This document shows positions 13,395-26,340 of a stretch of 64,000 bases of DNA, piece after piece. Each line of letters opens with the position of its first letter. The first letter of the stretch is position 1. The stretch comes from Apostichopus japonicus (lineage: Eukaryota > Echinodermata > Holothuroidea > Aspidochirotida > Stichopodidae). Where the stretch lies: NCBI RefSeq assembly GCF_037975245.1, contig NC_092568.1, positions 11,743,501-11,807,500 of the forward strand, read 5' to 3'. The notes beneath the pieces were generated by a model. It was not told the DNA's origin. It was given only the letters and a program-made list of their open reading frames with translations, and did no database searches. The position numbers were made by a program, and so were the translations under genes.

Positions 13395-13885
13395 AAATCG
13401 ATGATATGTCGATTTAAATAGGTATATGTCACTTTGAGTTGCTAGAAACTGGTATAAGTTCAAGGAAATTGACTTCTACCGATTTAATTCGACATATCAT
13501 CGATTTAAACTTGTAGAAGTCGATTTAAATGGACATATACCGATTTATTTTACATATGATCGATTTAAATTGGTATATGTCGATTTAAATCGGTATATAT
13601 CGATTTAAAATGACATATACCGATTTCATTTGACATATCATCGATTTAAACTGGTAGATGTCAATTTAAATTGACATATACCAATTTAAATTGACATATC
13701 ATCGATTTAAACTGGTAAATGCCGATTTAAATTGGTATATGTCGATTTAAATTGGTATATGTCGATTTATATCGATGATATTTCGAATTAAAATGGTTTA
13801 TGTCGATTTAAATCGGTATAAGTCAATTTAAGCTGCTGGAAACTGGTATAAGTCGAAGGAATCGATATAAGTCGATTCCCCATGA
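13395..13885. repeat. Palindromic ATTTAAAT satellite in flank A
   Basis: Dozens of alternating CGATTTAAAT, GGTATATGTCGATT and GACATATACCGATT blocks. Since TTTAAA and the paired GGTATATGTC/GACATATACC are self- or mutually complementary, the tract can form many small hairpins. Confidence 0.85.
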
Positions 13886-13909
13886 TTTGAGACTGATGGC
13901 CCGCCATAC

Positions 13910-15141
13910 GAGTAACTGAATGATAACGATATACGGAGTGACCACAATGACGTGTTTCTTATGTATCAACTACTATAAGCAATTTAGATTTAAAAACTGC
14001 AAGGTATCCTCTGTGAAGCTGGACTGGAAAGGGTATCAGCTCTCTTTTAATAATAATCAAATTATTAAATATGTATAAGTGAATTGTCAATGCTAACTGG
14101 GCTCGAATGAATGGACGCGGAGAACGAAAATATACTGAGTGTTTACACCAGTCTGCACTTCGCTAGCGTAAACTTGTATTGGAAGAAATAACAGTAAGGC
14201 TGTGACCCGAAATGTGATATGTTTATTATCCATCTCAATAGTTTGCCTACGAGTCTAAGTGAAGCCACTGCCACTCCCCCCCCCCCCCCCCGCTTCGTTA
14301 TTTCCTTATCCCTTGGTTATATAACGTGTAAATAAACAAAATGAACCGATGCTTTAATGTGCGGTAATGAGCTGCGATTCGCTATGCCAAACGCACTACC
14401 TTTGTTTTTTTTTTTTTTTTTAGTCTTTAATTGTGTTGTTGAATTTGCCTATAACACTTTGTTATATGTATATATTGTTATTTATTTTTTAGATGGAGAG
14501 GGGAGGAGGGATCGGGCCAGAAGGAGATGGGGGGGGGGAGGTGTATGGGTAAAGACGTGCCATGTAGTCATCATCTACTTGGTAACGCAAACGTCCAGGG
14601 AAATCCTCAAAATTTCATTCTCTTTTTGTGATGTTAAATAACAACATGATATTGAAGTCACAGAACAGCTTGTGGGATTCCTTTTTAAACTTGAACACAA
14701 AATAAAGTATAGTCATTTCAATGAATGTTATGAGAGAATGTTGTCGTATTCACACAGGGAAGATTACTTGTGTTTGTATATGTTGTATATGTATGTGTTT
14801 TATATGCCTAGATTCCACCCTTGTCATAAAACACACAACGTAATAGAAAGAAACGAAAGGAACGAGTTACGGATACAAACGATATATTTGACGATTACAA
14901 CGAAACAAACACATCGCGAAACAAAGCATAGCTGAATATATCAATATGAGTGATAGGAAGTTGATGACGTCATGGTTACCAAGGAATCCCATCCGGCCAG
15001 TGATCTGATGTAGCCTGGATGGACACAGAAACAAGCTTCTTCCACATCCAGCATATGGATATGACTGTATATCGTTACTCATGCCACCCGACCCTCCACG
15101 TACCCGAGTCTCACCCACCCCTACCCCAGGGGTAAAAGTCA
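13910..15141. other. 3' flank and 3' UTR region of gene 2
   Basis: Shared with the corresponding regions of genes 3 and 4. On the minus strand AATAAA motifs occur (TTTATT on plus near 14222 and 14481), several hundred nt past the stop, as candidate polyadenylation signals. Homopolymer runs (C at about 14276-14291, T at 14404-14420) differ from the paralogs. No further gene seen. Confidence 0.55.
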
Positions 15142-18100
15142 TCAGCACTGCAGGTAAAGGTGACGATCATCTGTTATGGAATGAAAAAAAAAGGAATATG
15201 ACACCTTAAAAACAAATTGGGCACAAGAAGTTCGTGAAACTATACGGTCCATGAATAGTTCGGGTTATTAATTATACTAGTTTGGAAAGCTGCCTTTGCA
15301 ATTGACGAAAAGTGACGAGAAAAAAAAACTGTTAGCAAACTGCTTATCCACTGAAGAACCTGTGTTAGAAAATGTGTCAAAGTAAAAGGCCCCGACGTTT
15401 CGATCCTAGCGAAAATTTACTAACATCACAGCGAGAAGTATACAGTATATATGCATGTTCTATAAAATGGAACCTTACGTATACCGCACAGTATTGTGAA
15501 CGTGTGATGTATTCCATTCAGCGATAAAAAATGTCACTAAATTGATATTTACTCATTTTAATTATTTAATAATGTATATTGATAATGTAAACATGTATCA
15601 TACCATTAGTAAACACGTCGTCTCCTTTCCCTGCTGGGTAGGTTTGTTTGATGAAGAAAAAACCGTCTGTTGGTAAATAAGAGGATGCTCAATGTCAATC
15701 TTATAGTGTCTGCGTAAATGTTAAGTCAGAAAGGTCAAAGGTCAATATGACTTGTTAAAATATGTATTCGTTTAAGAGACATTGTTCTGACGTTATTGCT
15801 TTACTTTACTACAAAATATTTTATAGATAAAGAAAATAGTATATAACTCAGTGGCATGCCCGGGGGGGGGGGGGTGGGACGGCCCCTTCCTCTATAGTCA
15901 GTGGGAGAAAGCCACAGTACGGGGATATTCTGTCGGAAAAGAGTAACACCACTCCTCTGAGCCGGCTGGCGTCCTGAGGTGTAGAACCGAGGGTATGGGG
16001 TGAACGGGCCGCTTTTCAGACTCACTCAGAGATTCAAATGTACTCTATAGCACAAAACTTGCGTGTGATCGAAATTATAGATATAATTTATAGTCTAAAT
16101 ATACCTCAGAATCCATCAATTATTTTGATGTCTGAACATTTAATACTTATTCGGGAGTCGGCTTCAAAGATCACATGGCCACATCCCTTCCTTTAGGAGC
16201 CATTGATCCGCCTCTCTACGTAAATCAGTCTGGGCAAATTAAGCAATTAACCCCCCCCCCTCCCCACCCCAACTTTGAAATCCTGTGCACGTCTGCTGAT
16301 GTAGCTCAAGAAATAGCCATGTCAAACGTGTGTTAAATATTCTTGTCAGGGTCCAGTCAATAGTTAAACCTTTGGTACAGAATAACTTACTTATTTTAAA
16401 TAAATGGAATCTTTTGAAGCAAATAAACAAACCTGATTGTCGTAGGTCTATCTCTTCAGCCTGGTATTCGTAACTTCCATCTGTAAGAAAAATAAACAAT
16501 TTCAAATTTTTACCCCAAGTTGCGCCATTAATATTCAATCAAACGGCGAATATAAAGACGCATGCGTATAACTTTTCATCGATAAATGTAAGAAAATACT
16601 TCCAAGTATGATTGTATATAATTTTCATATAATTCTTATATCTCGACGATCGATAACATACTTCGTAGGGAATTTTAATATTTCGATCGAAAGTCTAAGA
16701 AAATTCATTCTTCGTAATGTGTCTGTCGAAATTTGTTACAATTATTGTTTTGTGTAATATTGATAATATGTTATGAATGGCTAAGCATCGCTATACACAT
16801 ATCGCTCAATTGAGATGAGTAAATTATTACCATTCGTAGTCGTTTCCGACAAACTGTGGCTGTAGTAAGTATCATCTATAAACAAGAAAATACAAAATAA
16901 ATTGATTTGTCTTCAATCGGGCTATAATTGAGAACAAAGGAAGGAATCATCGTGAGATATTTATACGATATTTAAATTGTCAGGACTTGGCCTTTAGAAA
17001 GGTTCTGCCTGCCCCTCCCCTAGGAAGGCTTTGCCCCCCCAACCCGAAAATATACAACGAAACACTGCAGGATTGCATTAGAATTTTTTGTTCGCTTTTT
17101 AGATGAACCCTTTAATGTAATAGAGATACAAACTCCTATTTAAGAGAAAAGAGTACCGTTGACGTACATTTGCATAATCGATTCATAATTACCTGTGCGG
17201 GTCGATTGGCTTGATGTCGTCACTACACTCGATGAAACTCCATCTATATATAAGACAAGGATATGGTATTAGAAGGGCACTACTAAAAAGCAAATGAACA
17301 AAGCAACACCAACAACGTATAATATAGCCTACTGTGATATCCCCTTGACCATGATGGGATATATATCGGTAAAAGCGCGAAGGTATCATAATTTTATTGA
17401 TCTATATTTATAAATATTAGAAATTCACGATCCTCAGAGTAACATCATTTTTCGATATTAATTAATTATGATACGAACATTTACTGTAATATATCACTAA
17501 ATGACTGAATCAATATTATTTCTGATTGAAATCACTCACCAGTTGAGATTCGCTGATCCTGATATACTGTAGTTGTGACGTCATCATCTGGAAGTAAATA
17601 CAAAGGTTTAGAAGTAATTATTATATTTTGATACCTGTAAGCCTCGGGACACAGTCTTTAATACAAAATGTTTGTTACTTCATGTGGTCTACATTTTTTC
17701 ATTTACCGTACTTGATACAGTAGGTACATAACAATATAAAATAATAGAAACAAGAGTGTGAAAGGTTAAATTGGTTTTCTTGACATTTACATTTTTACTT
17801 TATTAATTTCGTAAATACTAGTTTACACAAGATAGCTTAGAAATGAAGGTAAATGGTCTTAACTAAACCATACCTGATACAGTTTCCTCCGAGCCACTCT
17901 GAGTTTGACTCTGACATGATGTCCCGTCTGAGGATACAATATGTAAATCAAGTTAATTACAAAACTCCAACTTGTTTAAACAAAACTTTACTGTCATCCG
18001 GTTCATGTGTTCTTATTTGTATTCTTTACATGACAACTGTTTGTAGCAGCAATTTAATTCCACACTTTGGTATTATAACAACATAAAGAACAAAGAAAGA

Positions 18101-21100
18101 TAAAATAAGTTTAATAAACGAGTTTCGGAGTAAAACTTGATTATTTATCTTTTGAAGTCTTTTAACTTTATGAAGAGCAGATCGTGTTATGTTAAGATTC
18201 ATTTCATTCATATTTTATATAAATAAATCCAACTCACCACTAACACTGGTCTGCAAACTGAATTGTTTGTTTGTTGTTGTTTTCTTTCCAGCTAAAATAA
18301 GTAGGGAACAAAATAATAAATTTGTAAATTATACTGTATGGCGTTCCATAAACTATAACAGCCAACAATGATGAATTGACAAGAGGAAGGTTATATATGT
18401 ATTCACGACATTATCAAATGTATGGATTTCTTTCTATCGCTGTGCGATCGTATATAAATGCATGTATATCAATGACAGAGGTATATAGCTACTAACCTAC
18501 TACAGTGTTATCAGTGATGTGGCTAAGCTCTTCCTTGCCAATCCCAAAAACTGTGAACGAGGAGAGTAATTTACAACAAATTATGGATTATTTAATAATT
18601 ACAAATGTAACCGCATCGATATCATACTGAAGCAGTGTGCGTTACAACTTCCACGATTATGTTTTGTACAGTGATGAAGAGTAGGGTGGGTGGACTGGTG
18701 GAAAGATGAGGACATTTGCTAAACACATTATTAAGTTTATGAGAAGCTAATTATGTCTTATGACTGTTCAAATAATAAATAAATTAATAATTGGTTAAAA
18801 TAATAAATTATAACAAAATAATGAACAGTAGGTTACTCACCAGAGTAATCACACTGTTGAATGTCCTGTGTATGGCTGATAGTTTGTCCGTCTGTAAACA
18901 GAGAATATATTACGTCACATCATAATATGACAGACTAATAGGCCATCAAAGGTATTATAAATCTATAAGATAAATTGTAATTTGATATTCATGATTCCTT
19001 ATCATTATTATTATTAAATATTTGAAATTACAAACCTTCGGATTGAGTTGTTATCTTATTCGCCTTCAGTTGGTATGAAGAAACCCCATCTGTCAGAGAA
19101 AGGAAAGAGGAATCCATTAATATCGCTGAAACAATAAACTCACAGAAAAAGTCACAGTGTCGATGACGTTAAGGCTATATGTTTACTTGTTGTAAGTAGT
19201 CAAGGAGCCGTAATAGCTCTATGAGGTAATCCTTCACACACCACTGTTTATCCCCTTCTATACCTCCAGATGATACCGTATATATTGAGCGTAAGTTACG
19301 CCCACACCCCCCCCCCCCCCCACCCCACCCGCCAAATGAACATCCGAAGAGAAACACCTTGGCAACGACATGTGACACAATATAGCGACACTTACCACTC
19401 CAATAGTACATGTATTTGGTGGCTGTCTTGGTACCGGTCGGATCTGAAAGAATTATGAAAAAGCATTTTGAAGTAATAATTTCAAAAGTACGTGTTAGAA
19501 TTTAAAATAAAAATCAATCAAAACTATCTATTTTTCTCACCTGTTAGAGTTTCCTCGGTGTTTTGGATCTGATCAGGGCCTGCAAAGATTGTCAAATTAT
19601 ATTATATTAGAAAACAGTCAAGAAGACTTTTATTACATAAATCTCAGATTTATTACCTTGAGTTGAAATTATAGAAAGAAATGAAAGATTAATATTCAAT
19701 TTTTCACATCAATTTAGTTTTAACTTTTCTTGCGCACAAAACGTAATTCATTTTCACTCAATACTCACCAGTTGAACTTTTGAAGGTATACTGGTAGTAA
19801 GTCAGGGTGTAACCTGAAAAAGGAAAAAGTGACTTTTCTCGTCAAAATGTTTTACCTACTGATAAATATTAAATACGGGACTGCATAGACTTCCACAGGT
19901 GACCCCACCCCCCCCCCACCACCATACAGTCTTGAAAAAGAAGATACACCTAGATGCTTTAATATAATGTAACCATACATTATAGCCTACCGACTACAGT
20001 GAGTGTTACTTTACCTTCACATCTCGTTGTTGTGGTCTGTTGAGTGTGTTGGCCCTGAATATCTGCAGCGTGAATAAAATTGGGGAAAATTTTATAAAAT
20101 AAACTTTAACATTTATGACATCGATAGTTTGTTTTCTTCCCTTTCTCTTAGGTTTTACTTATTGGCGATGTACTGTGCACCAACTTCCATATCGTTTATG
20201 GTATTAAAAAGTCACGAAAATGATGAAATACTGAATGGAAACAAAATATATCTTACCAGACCAGGTAGAGGTAGTATCATCTTGTTGATGAAACTCGAAG
20301 GCAGCAGGGGTCGTGTACTGCTCGACTACAAAATAAAATATATAATCAAGTTATGGTCTGACGAAAAATATTGAATTGTAAATGGATTTTTATTCCATAT
20401 CTTTAGTATACTAATCACAAAAGAATTTCACATGAAATTCAAACAATCCAAATTATTTAAGTCTGTAGAGATATTTTAGTCTGTAGAGATATGTTAGTCT
20501 AAGAGATAATACAGTGAATCGAGGCAATAACTCGACTGACAATGACTTGCCGATTTTATGATGGAATGACTCGTGATACAGATCACGGATGTAAGTAACC
20601 ACATACAGAACACGAATGTAAGTAACCATATTGAGAACACGAATGTAAGTAACCATATTCAGAACACGAATGTAAGTAACCATATACATATCACGAATGT
20701 AAGTAACCATATCAGATTGCGAGGTCTGCATTCTGATATTTTCTATTCAGCAGTGAAGTGAATAAAAGGGGGAATGGGTGGATGTCATGAAGGGTAGATG
20801 AGGTGAGAGGGACGGTAACGAGAAGAGAGAGACTGTGAGTGTGTGTATGTGTGTTCTGATACTACAGGCATTCAGTAAAGATAACAACAAGGAAACCTTT
20901 CTTTAAAAAAAACTCACCTCGAGGTAAATTAATGATCCCAAAGTAACCGCTTGGAATCAGTAACATTCTCTCAGGATCTAAAGGAAAGATTAAGTACAAA
21001 ATATAAAATATCGAATGATAAAATGTATGCTCAATATTGTTTAATGAGTTTTACGTACAATCTCGTTTGTTTTCAATATTTTGGGTATACTGTACTACGT

Positions 21101-23194
21101 ATAAAGTTCGACTTACCGTTCTTGTGATCGAGAGGAACACATGAAGGAAGGCCTTGAATGAGGCGTTCTGCTGCAGTAAAGAAAGAAAAGAACAAACTGA
21201 TATAAGCAACAATTAACAACTATTTCAAACCGTCATCATAAAACCAATTAAATGGTTTTGTGTTCATTTAAATAAAGTATATTGTTCGCATGTTTCTTTC
21301 AATACAAGAAGTCATAGTAACTCACCTTCAAGTTTTGCCAGCATAAAATCTGGATAAAGTCTTAGCTGGTCTTGCATCGTAAGATCAAGATAGCCTGAAT
21401 GGGAGTAAAATGATAATTAACAACATTATAGTTTAATGTAAAGTTTGAATTTAATATGTATGTGATCTTGTTTTATGGATGGTCAGCAAACATTTTTTTT
21501 TATAAATGAGATACTTAACTACGTGCTTTAACGTGAATATTAGTTTTCATTATGTAAAGGAAGAGATGATTACGCTTACTGTTAAAAAGATCTTCACGCA
21601 TGCGCAGGGTTTGCTCTAAAAAAAAAGAAGAAGAGAGTTTCCATATATATGTGAAAGTGACATCATCTGAGCATTAATGTTATTAGGTGACACACACACG
21701 CATACACACTAAAAGAAAGCAAGCACGGAAGAAGTTAAAAACATTCATGGAAACTTAAAATTATTTATGAAGTTCTTGCCCGATCAACCGTGAAAGGACG
21801 ATGAATGGTTCGGATCTTTGTAATTAGAGGGCGGTAGCAAACTTAGCAGCCGTCGTTCATGGAATTGTATCTGAATGCTGAGTTATTGTAAAGTACTGTA
21901 GAAACTAGAAAAATAAACTTGGAGAAATACCTGATGGAAAGCAAAGAAGCGAAGAAACATTTTCTTCGGTGACGGGAAATTCCCGAGTGAAGGGTTTCCG
22001 TTTTAGATCTATGTAGATAAAAACAGTAATAATAACAAGAACGATGCTTTAACTACATGGCTTCACTTAGAATCGGAATACAGGACTATCACGTCACCAT
22101 GTACCTTGGAGGGGTGGGGTGGGGGTGGAGGGGGATTATGAGAGTGTATGGTCGTCTCATCGTTACCTTACTCACCGTGGAAGGAAAAGCAAACCAGAGA
22201 ATCACACCAGGAGAATGAATAACTATATACACATACCTTGATTTCTGAAAGTTTTTCCTCTCCTTATCCTCCAGGCCCTGACCTGTAAGCTACCATAGGA
22301 TATACCGCCCCCCCCCCTACCCCACCCATCACTTCCTGTCTAAATTATTACTGAAGGCACTGGTCAATATATGATATTCAATTTATCTATTAAATGGATA
22401 TATTAATCACGTGATATAAATGCTCCACCATAATTGGATGACGTAATTTGACTTTGACCTACACCTTACCTTGAAACGGAGGACGGTACCCGTAACATCC
22501 TTCTGGGAGGATGTATTGAGCTGAGGATAAACGAAAATATATCTGACTAACTATAAAAAATGAAATCAGTTTGCCTTAATGACTTGCCTTATATTTTGGT
22601 TACAAAATGGAATCAGAAACATTGTATGCAGAGATCTGGTATAAGTCTTGTGGGTTAAATTTTAATGTTTACACCCAACCCAACTACATATCTATCGAAA
22701 ATGAACTGAGTTATGAAATTTTCATGAGCACTTTAAAAAGCATTTTAAATTCAAATGATGTTCATCAGAGAATATTATTTGACAATTGCGTTTTATAGGT
22801 AGACGCTTTATTCAGGCTTACAGTTCCAATAAATTCGTACACAAACTGAATATTATATGTAGGCCTATTAAACTGTAGGAATTTTATTCACAAAGAGGTT
22901 CATCAAATAAAATCAATTTAAAAGAAATGTTTGACGTATAGAATGAAGTTTAATTCGGGCTAATTGTCACATAAAGATATTATCATGTTTTACTACGAAA
23001 GATCCCAAATAACACAAGGAGTCTTAACTCGGATCACTTGGTAGACTTCCACGTAAAATGATGATTAAAAACGCAACAAATAAACATATATTTGTAGGTC
23101 ATAACTTACCTCGCCCATAGGCCAGGAATTTGGTGAACTTCCTAGCCATGTAAGAGGAAGCATAGTAGCTTGCCAGTGAGAATGTAAAGAACAT
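15142..23194 (-). CDS. Gene 2: complete 23-exon phase-1 microexon gene, about 410 aa
   Basis: Unrecognised family. Exons in transcript order: 23110-23194, 22470-22520, 21931-22008, 21580-21615, 21326-21394, 21117-21170, 20918-20977, 20257-20325, 20015-20062, 19769-19813, 19541-19579, 19396-19443, 19036-19089, 18841-18891, 18497-18550, 18238-18291, 17874-17927, 17540-17587, 17193-17243, 16831-16875, 16433-16480, 15604-15666, 15142-15170. The coding sum is 1233 nt (410 codons plus TGA). All splice sites are GT-AG and phase 1. Exon 22 encodes DGFFFIKQTYPAGKGDDVF; exon 23 encodes DDRHLYLQC then stops. Most modules start with D from a codon split G|AN. The protein is rich in S, T, Q, D and Y with about seven scattered Cys, so exons 8-22 look unstructured or extended. 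Private features: exon 5 reads QDQLRLYPDF and KLE; exon 12 ends YYWSG. Exon 15 has donor GTTAGT where the others have GTAAGT. Secretion is possible but not shown by the sequence. Confidence 0.82.
15850..16216. repeat. Possible MITE-like element in intron 21 of gene 2
   Basis: Begins CAGTGGCATGCCCGGGGGG and ends GATCCGCCTCT. Its middle (GCCCCTTCCTC, CGGCTTCAAAGA) recurs in genes 3 and 4 and is weakly similar to a stretch upstream of each gene that begins GAGGCGG. Clear terminal repeats and target duplications are not evident. Confidence 0.3.
20574..20710. repeat. 27-bp minisatellite in intron 7 of gene 2 (about 5 copies)
   Basis: Same unit and same intron as in gene 1, but only about five copies, the shortest array of the four. 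Confidence 0.95.
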
Positions 23195-23266
23195 CTTGAG
23201 AAATCACACAATAGACTTATCTTCAACGAAGAGCAATTGCAATATAAACATTACATTACATATATA

Positions 23267-23314
23267 CCTTATAATGTTTATCGTCGTTGTCCATGTCATT
23301 TCTGTGTGACGTCA
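23267..23314 (-). promoter_or_regulatory. Putative core promoter of gene 2
   Basis: Minus-strand TATAAGG at 23267-23273 and TGACGTCA at 23307-23314, 73 and 113 nt upstream of the start codon. The distal TGACGTCA is at 23535-23542. Spacing is the same as in gene 1 although the more distant flank is of the other type (B). Confidence 0.45.
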
Positions 23315-24184
23315 CATGTACAGGTACGCTCGCGCAATGATCACTCAGTGCGTTTACGCTCCGAGATCTGTTGTTGTGCTTCGAAACATATATATACTAT
23401 ACAGAGACCTGTTATAGCACATCGGTAACTGAATGCGCGCACGTACACGCGCAAGTTGGCTCCATCGCAGTGTTCGTACGGACGCACTGCAATAAATTAT
23501 ACAGTAAAAAACGTGTGTAGGCTTGTGCGTGTACTGACGTCACTGTTTGTGTATGGTATTATGTTTAAGGATCTAGCGTATCTTTGACGCTATACCGTTG
23601 TAGGCTACGCTGAAGGCGACCCATGTGTCCTATGCTTTCGCCATGATCACGCACGGTGTCCTTCGCGATTTTCAATTGCCACTATCTGTTCCCGGTTCAA
23701 ATTCAACACAGGAACCAGATTCTGTTGACCTATTCAGAATTGCTGCTTTGTAGAGCTGTTGAGAGGAGTCTTCCGTGGATTTGAATATTTTACGAATTGG
23801 AAATATATGTATGACACAGCACTATGAGCATACAGAGCAGAGGCGGAGAAAGGACAAGATGTGAGCCTGAAGAAGCCAACTTCCTAATAGAGGATACGGG
23901 GTACCCCACTCACCCTCCCTCCACCCCCACTTTCCTATCCACTCTCCCCTCTACCTCCCCTCAAAAAAATATTCGACGTGAAATGGTATATTCTGAGGCA
24001 TATTTAGGACTATTAACGAGGTTTATAATTAGTTTTGGTCTTAGTTTATTTTTTATCTGGTGGGTTGAAAGAGGGGGATGTACACCTCTCATCTCAGTCC
24101 TGGATCGGAGCTAGAAAAATAAACAATCAAGTCATCCCTTTGTATTCTCATACGGTTATCCATGAAAATTTTGAATTGTTGCGG

Positions 24185-24575
24185 CAATATAAAAAAAAGG
24201 TCAAAGTTTCGATAGTATGTCCGAAATTACGGAGTAAAACTACAAATTTCGGAACAAAATGTCCAAAGTTTGACAAATATCGTCAAACTTTTGACATGAG
24301 CGTCACAATGTAAAGGTTAAACTCATTTGGAGGTTTAAAGTAGAAATTCTCAAATTCTGAAACCGTCAACATTCTTAGATAAAACATTGAAATTTCAAAA
24401 TAAACGTCGGAATTTTATGATCATCACATTTTTGAAATATAACTTGAGAAATACGAGATATATGTCGAAAGTTTGGATAAAGGAACTTCTGAGATAAAAT
24501 GTCAAACGTTCGAGATATAAAACATGGACTTTTCGACAAAAGCGTATAAGAATAAGGCGGAGATAAATGGTGTTT
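24185..24575. repeat. Degenerate tandem repeat in first B flank
   Basis: Diverged units resembling AAAATGTCCAAAGTTTGA with AAATTTC/GAAATTT spacers, recurring about every 25-35 bp. Units are too diverged for an exact count by eye. Confidence 0.5.
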
Positions 24576-25811
24576 GATTTCATACTTTGATGCTCTGGTT
24601 ATTACATTAAGTTAACATGTTTTGGTATAGAGAGTTATCAGAGAGTAAGATAAAAGAATCGATCTTTGAGTGAAAGAGCTCAAAAGAAATCTTGGCTTCG
24701 TCATTTATATTTATAATTTCAACATTGCTCTGTATATGATTGGGTAGATTGATACATTGCTGTTAACAATCGATCTCTTTATAAAGTAGTTCTACGGACA
24801 CCTATGAACAGCATTGTCCTAACCACTCTAATATGCATTAGAAATCTTGAAAATAGCTGCAACTTCCATGAAAATCCATCAAAGATTCTTTGAAAAGAGG
24901 AAATTACATTATTCAGTTATATATGTGGGTTTGTAATTCACATACATCCCTGATAAAATTCTTGTCTTATTTTAGGTCCCTTATTGGAAACAAAACAAGT
25001 ATACAAAATATTCTTTCTGTTTTCCTTTTTTTTTCAGTTTAAGGACATTAGAATCCACGGTAGTCGTTGAGAGAGCAGAGATGAACTCCCAAATTGGAAA
25101 TCTGTTACAGATTCATGAGACTCACTCTTCGTTACACATCTTATCAAAGTTCAGTGCGTCGTGTGACACTTGATAGTCTTGTAACACTTGGTCGTCTTAA
25201 TAAAACATACAATGTCTGAATTTGGGTCAATATAGAGATATGAGATACCTGCGTACCTACCCACATATATATATATTGTAAATGTTTGATATATCTATAT
25301 CTATGATATACTACTAGTCTATTCGAAAGGGAACAGACACTAAACACATGATATTGGTAAGGTGTATAGGAGCGACCTATATTGTTACTTTTAGGACTTT
25401 TGATTTGAGAAACTGGATATTCTGTCGTTCAGTTTTGCGCCAGATGTCGAGCTTCAAGCGCCCAATCGTACACAGATTTCAATAAAGAATGAATTCTGTT
25501 AACGTATCATGAAAATATATGATATAATATGACGAAACTAATTTGTGATAAAAACAAATTCGCTTCAGCTTCAGCCCTTCATAACGGGAGTATTTATTTT
25601 GCAATCTAAAATTCGTCATGTCTTGAATGAATCAATATAGAAGCGTAGGATAAGCTTATTGTTCATCTGACATTTCAAGAATCCAACATTGTCTGCTCAC
25701 TAAGAACGAACTTAGAAGAGACGAATTGCTTCCTGCTTTCATTTTATGGGGTTTCTTTTCTTTTTAGATGTGTGGTCCAAGCTAAGTTTATATTGTTTGA
25801 TGTTTAATTGT

Positions 25812-26340
25812 AGTCCGAAAGCTCAGTGGGTGTAGAAGAGGACTACGAAGTTGATATCTAGGGGTCGAGTCCTACCAAAGTTGTCGAACATGAGAAAATA
25901 ATATTTTGACTTTTCCCTCTTTTTCCAGTCTCGTCTTAATATTAGTTCTGAAGTATGTTTTCTATAGCTGATGTGTTGGTAAGCGACGGTGTAAGCGAAA
26001 GACCTTGCACTGCTAATCGAGTAAACCGTGGCTCGGGTTCGAGACAGGCTGGAGACATAATACCTCCGGCTGTAGGTATGGTGCGAGCCCGGGAGGATGC
26101 GAGGAGGGTCGGAAGCGTGATAGGTGGCGTGCGTGAATCCTTGTCTTCAGAGCCGGCCCTGCTTGTCTTTGGCCAGAGAGCAAGACACTCTCTGCGACCG
26201 GCATGTGTGCATGCAGCCCATGTCTACTGAATACGTGGCCCAATGAGGCGCTATCCTCCTAAAAATTAGCTTACGGAAGCCTAGGAGTGCCATCACAAAT
26301 TAAATATATGACGAAACTATTATTTAACCAGCGCCATCTC
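25812..26340 (+). mobile_element. Composite tRNA-derived SINE in flank B (plus orientation)
   Basis: First head at about 25812-25885 has box A-like AGCTCAGTGGG and box B-like GGTCGAGTCC. Second head starts near 25966 (AGCTGATGTG) and contains ACTGCTAATCGAG, the anticodon arm typical of tRNA-Ser(GCT), and box B GGGTTCGAGAC. The body from there matches the reverse complement of 10971-11385, including GCGCCTCA and CCTCCTAAAA blocks. Confidence 0.75.

Larger units (their letters stand above)
8335..13909. other. Type A flank between gene 1 and gene 2
   Basis: No convincing gene. It begins where the roughly 850 bp shared upstream region ends and stops where a segment common to all 3' flanks begins (about 13910). 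It holds an exon-5-like relic near 8690-8756, a composite SINE near 10971-11545, and a palindromic satellite near 13395-13885. The rest is AT-rich unique-looking sequence that recurs with about the same content at 58997-64000. Short ORFs conserved between the two A copies reflect recent duplication and not demonstrated coding function. Confidence 0.8.

Noticed and set aside
14867-15148. 93-codon ORF after the gene 2 stop with a hydrophobic stretch (VINFLSLILIYSAMLCFAM)
   Set aside because: It is in another frame than exon 23, starts with GTG, and the frame is lost in genes 3 and 4 by CCCTAC repeat changes.
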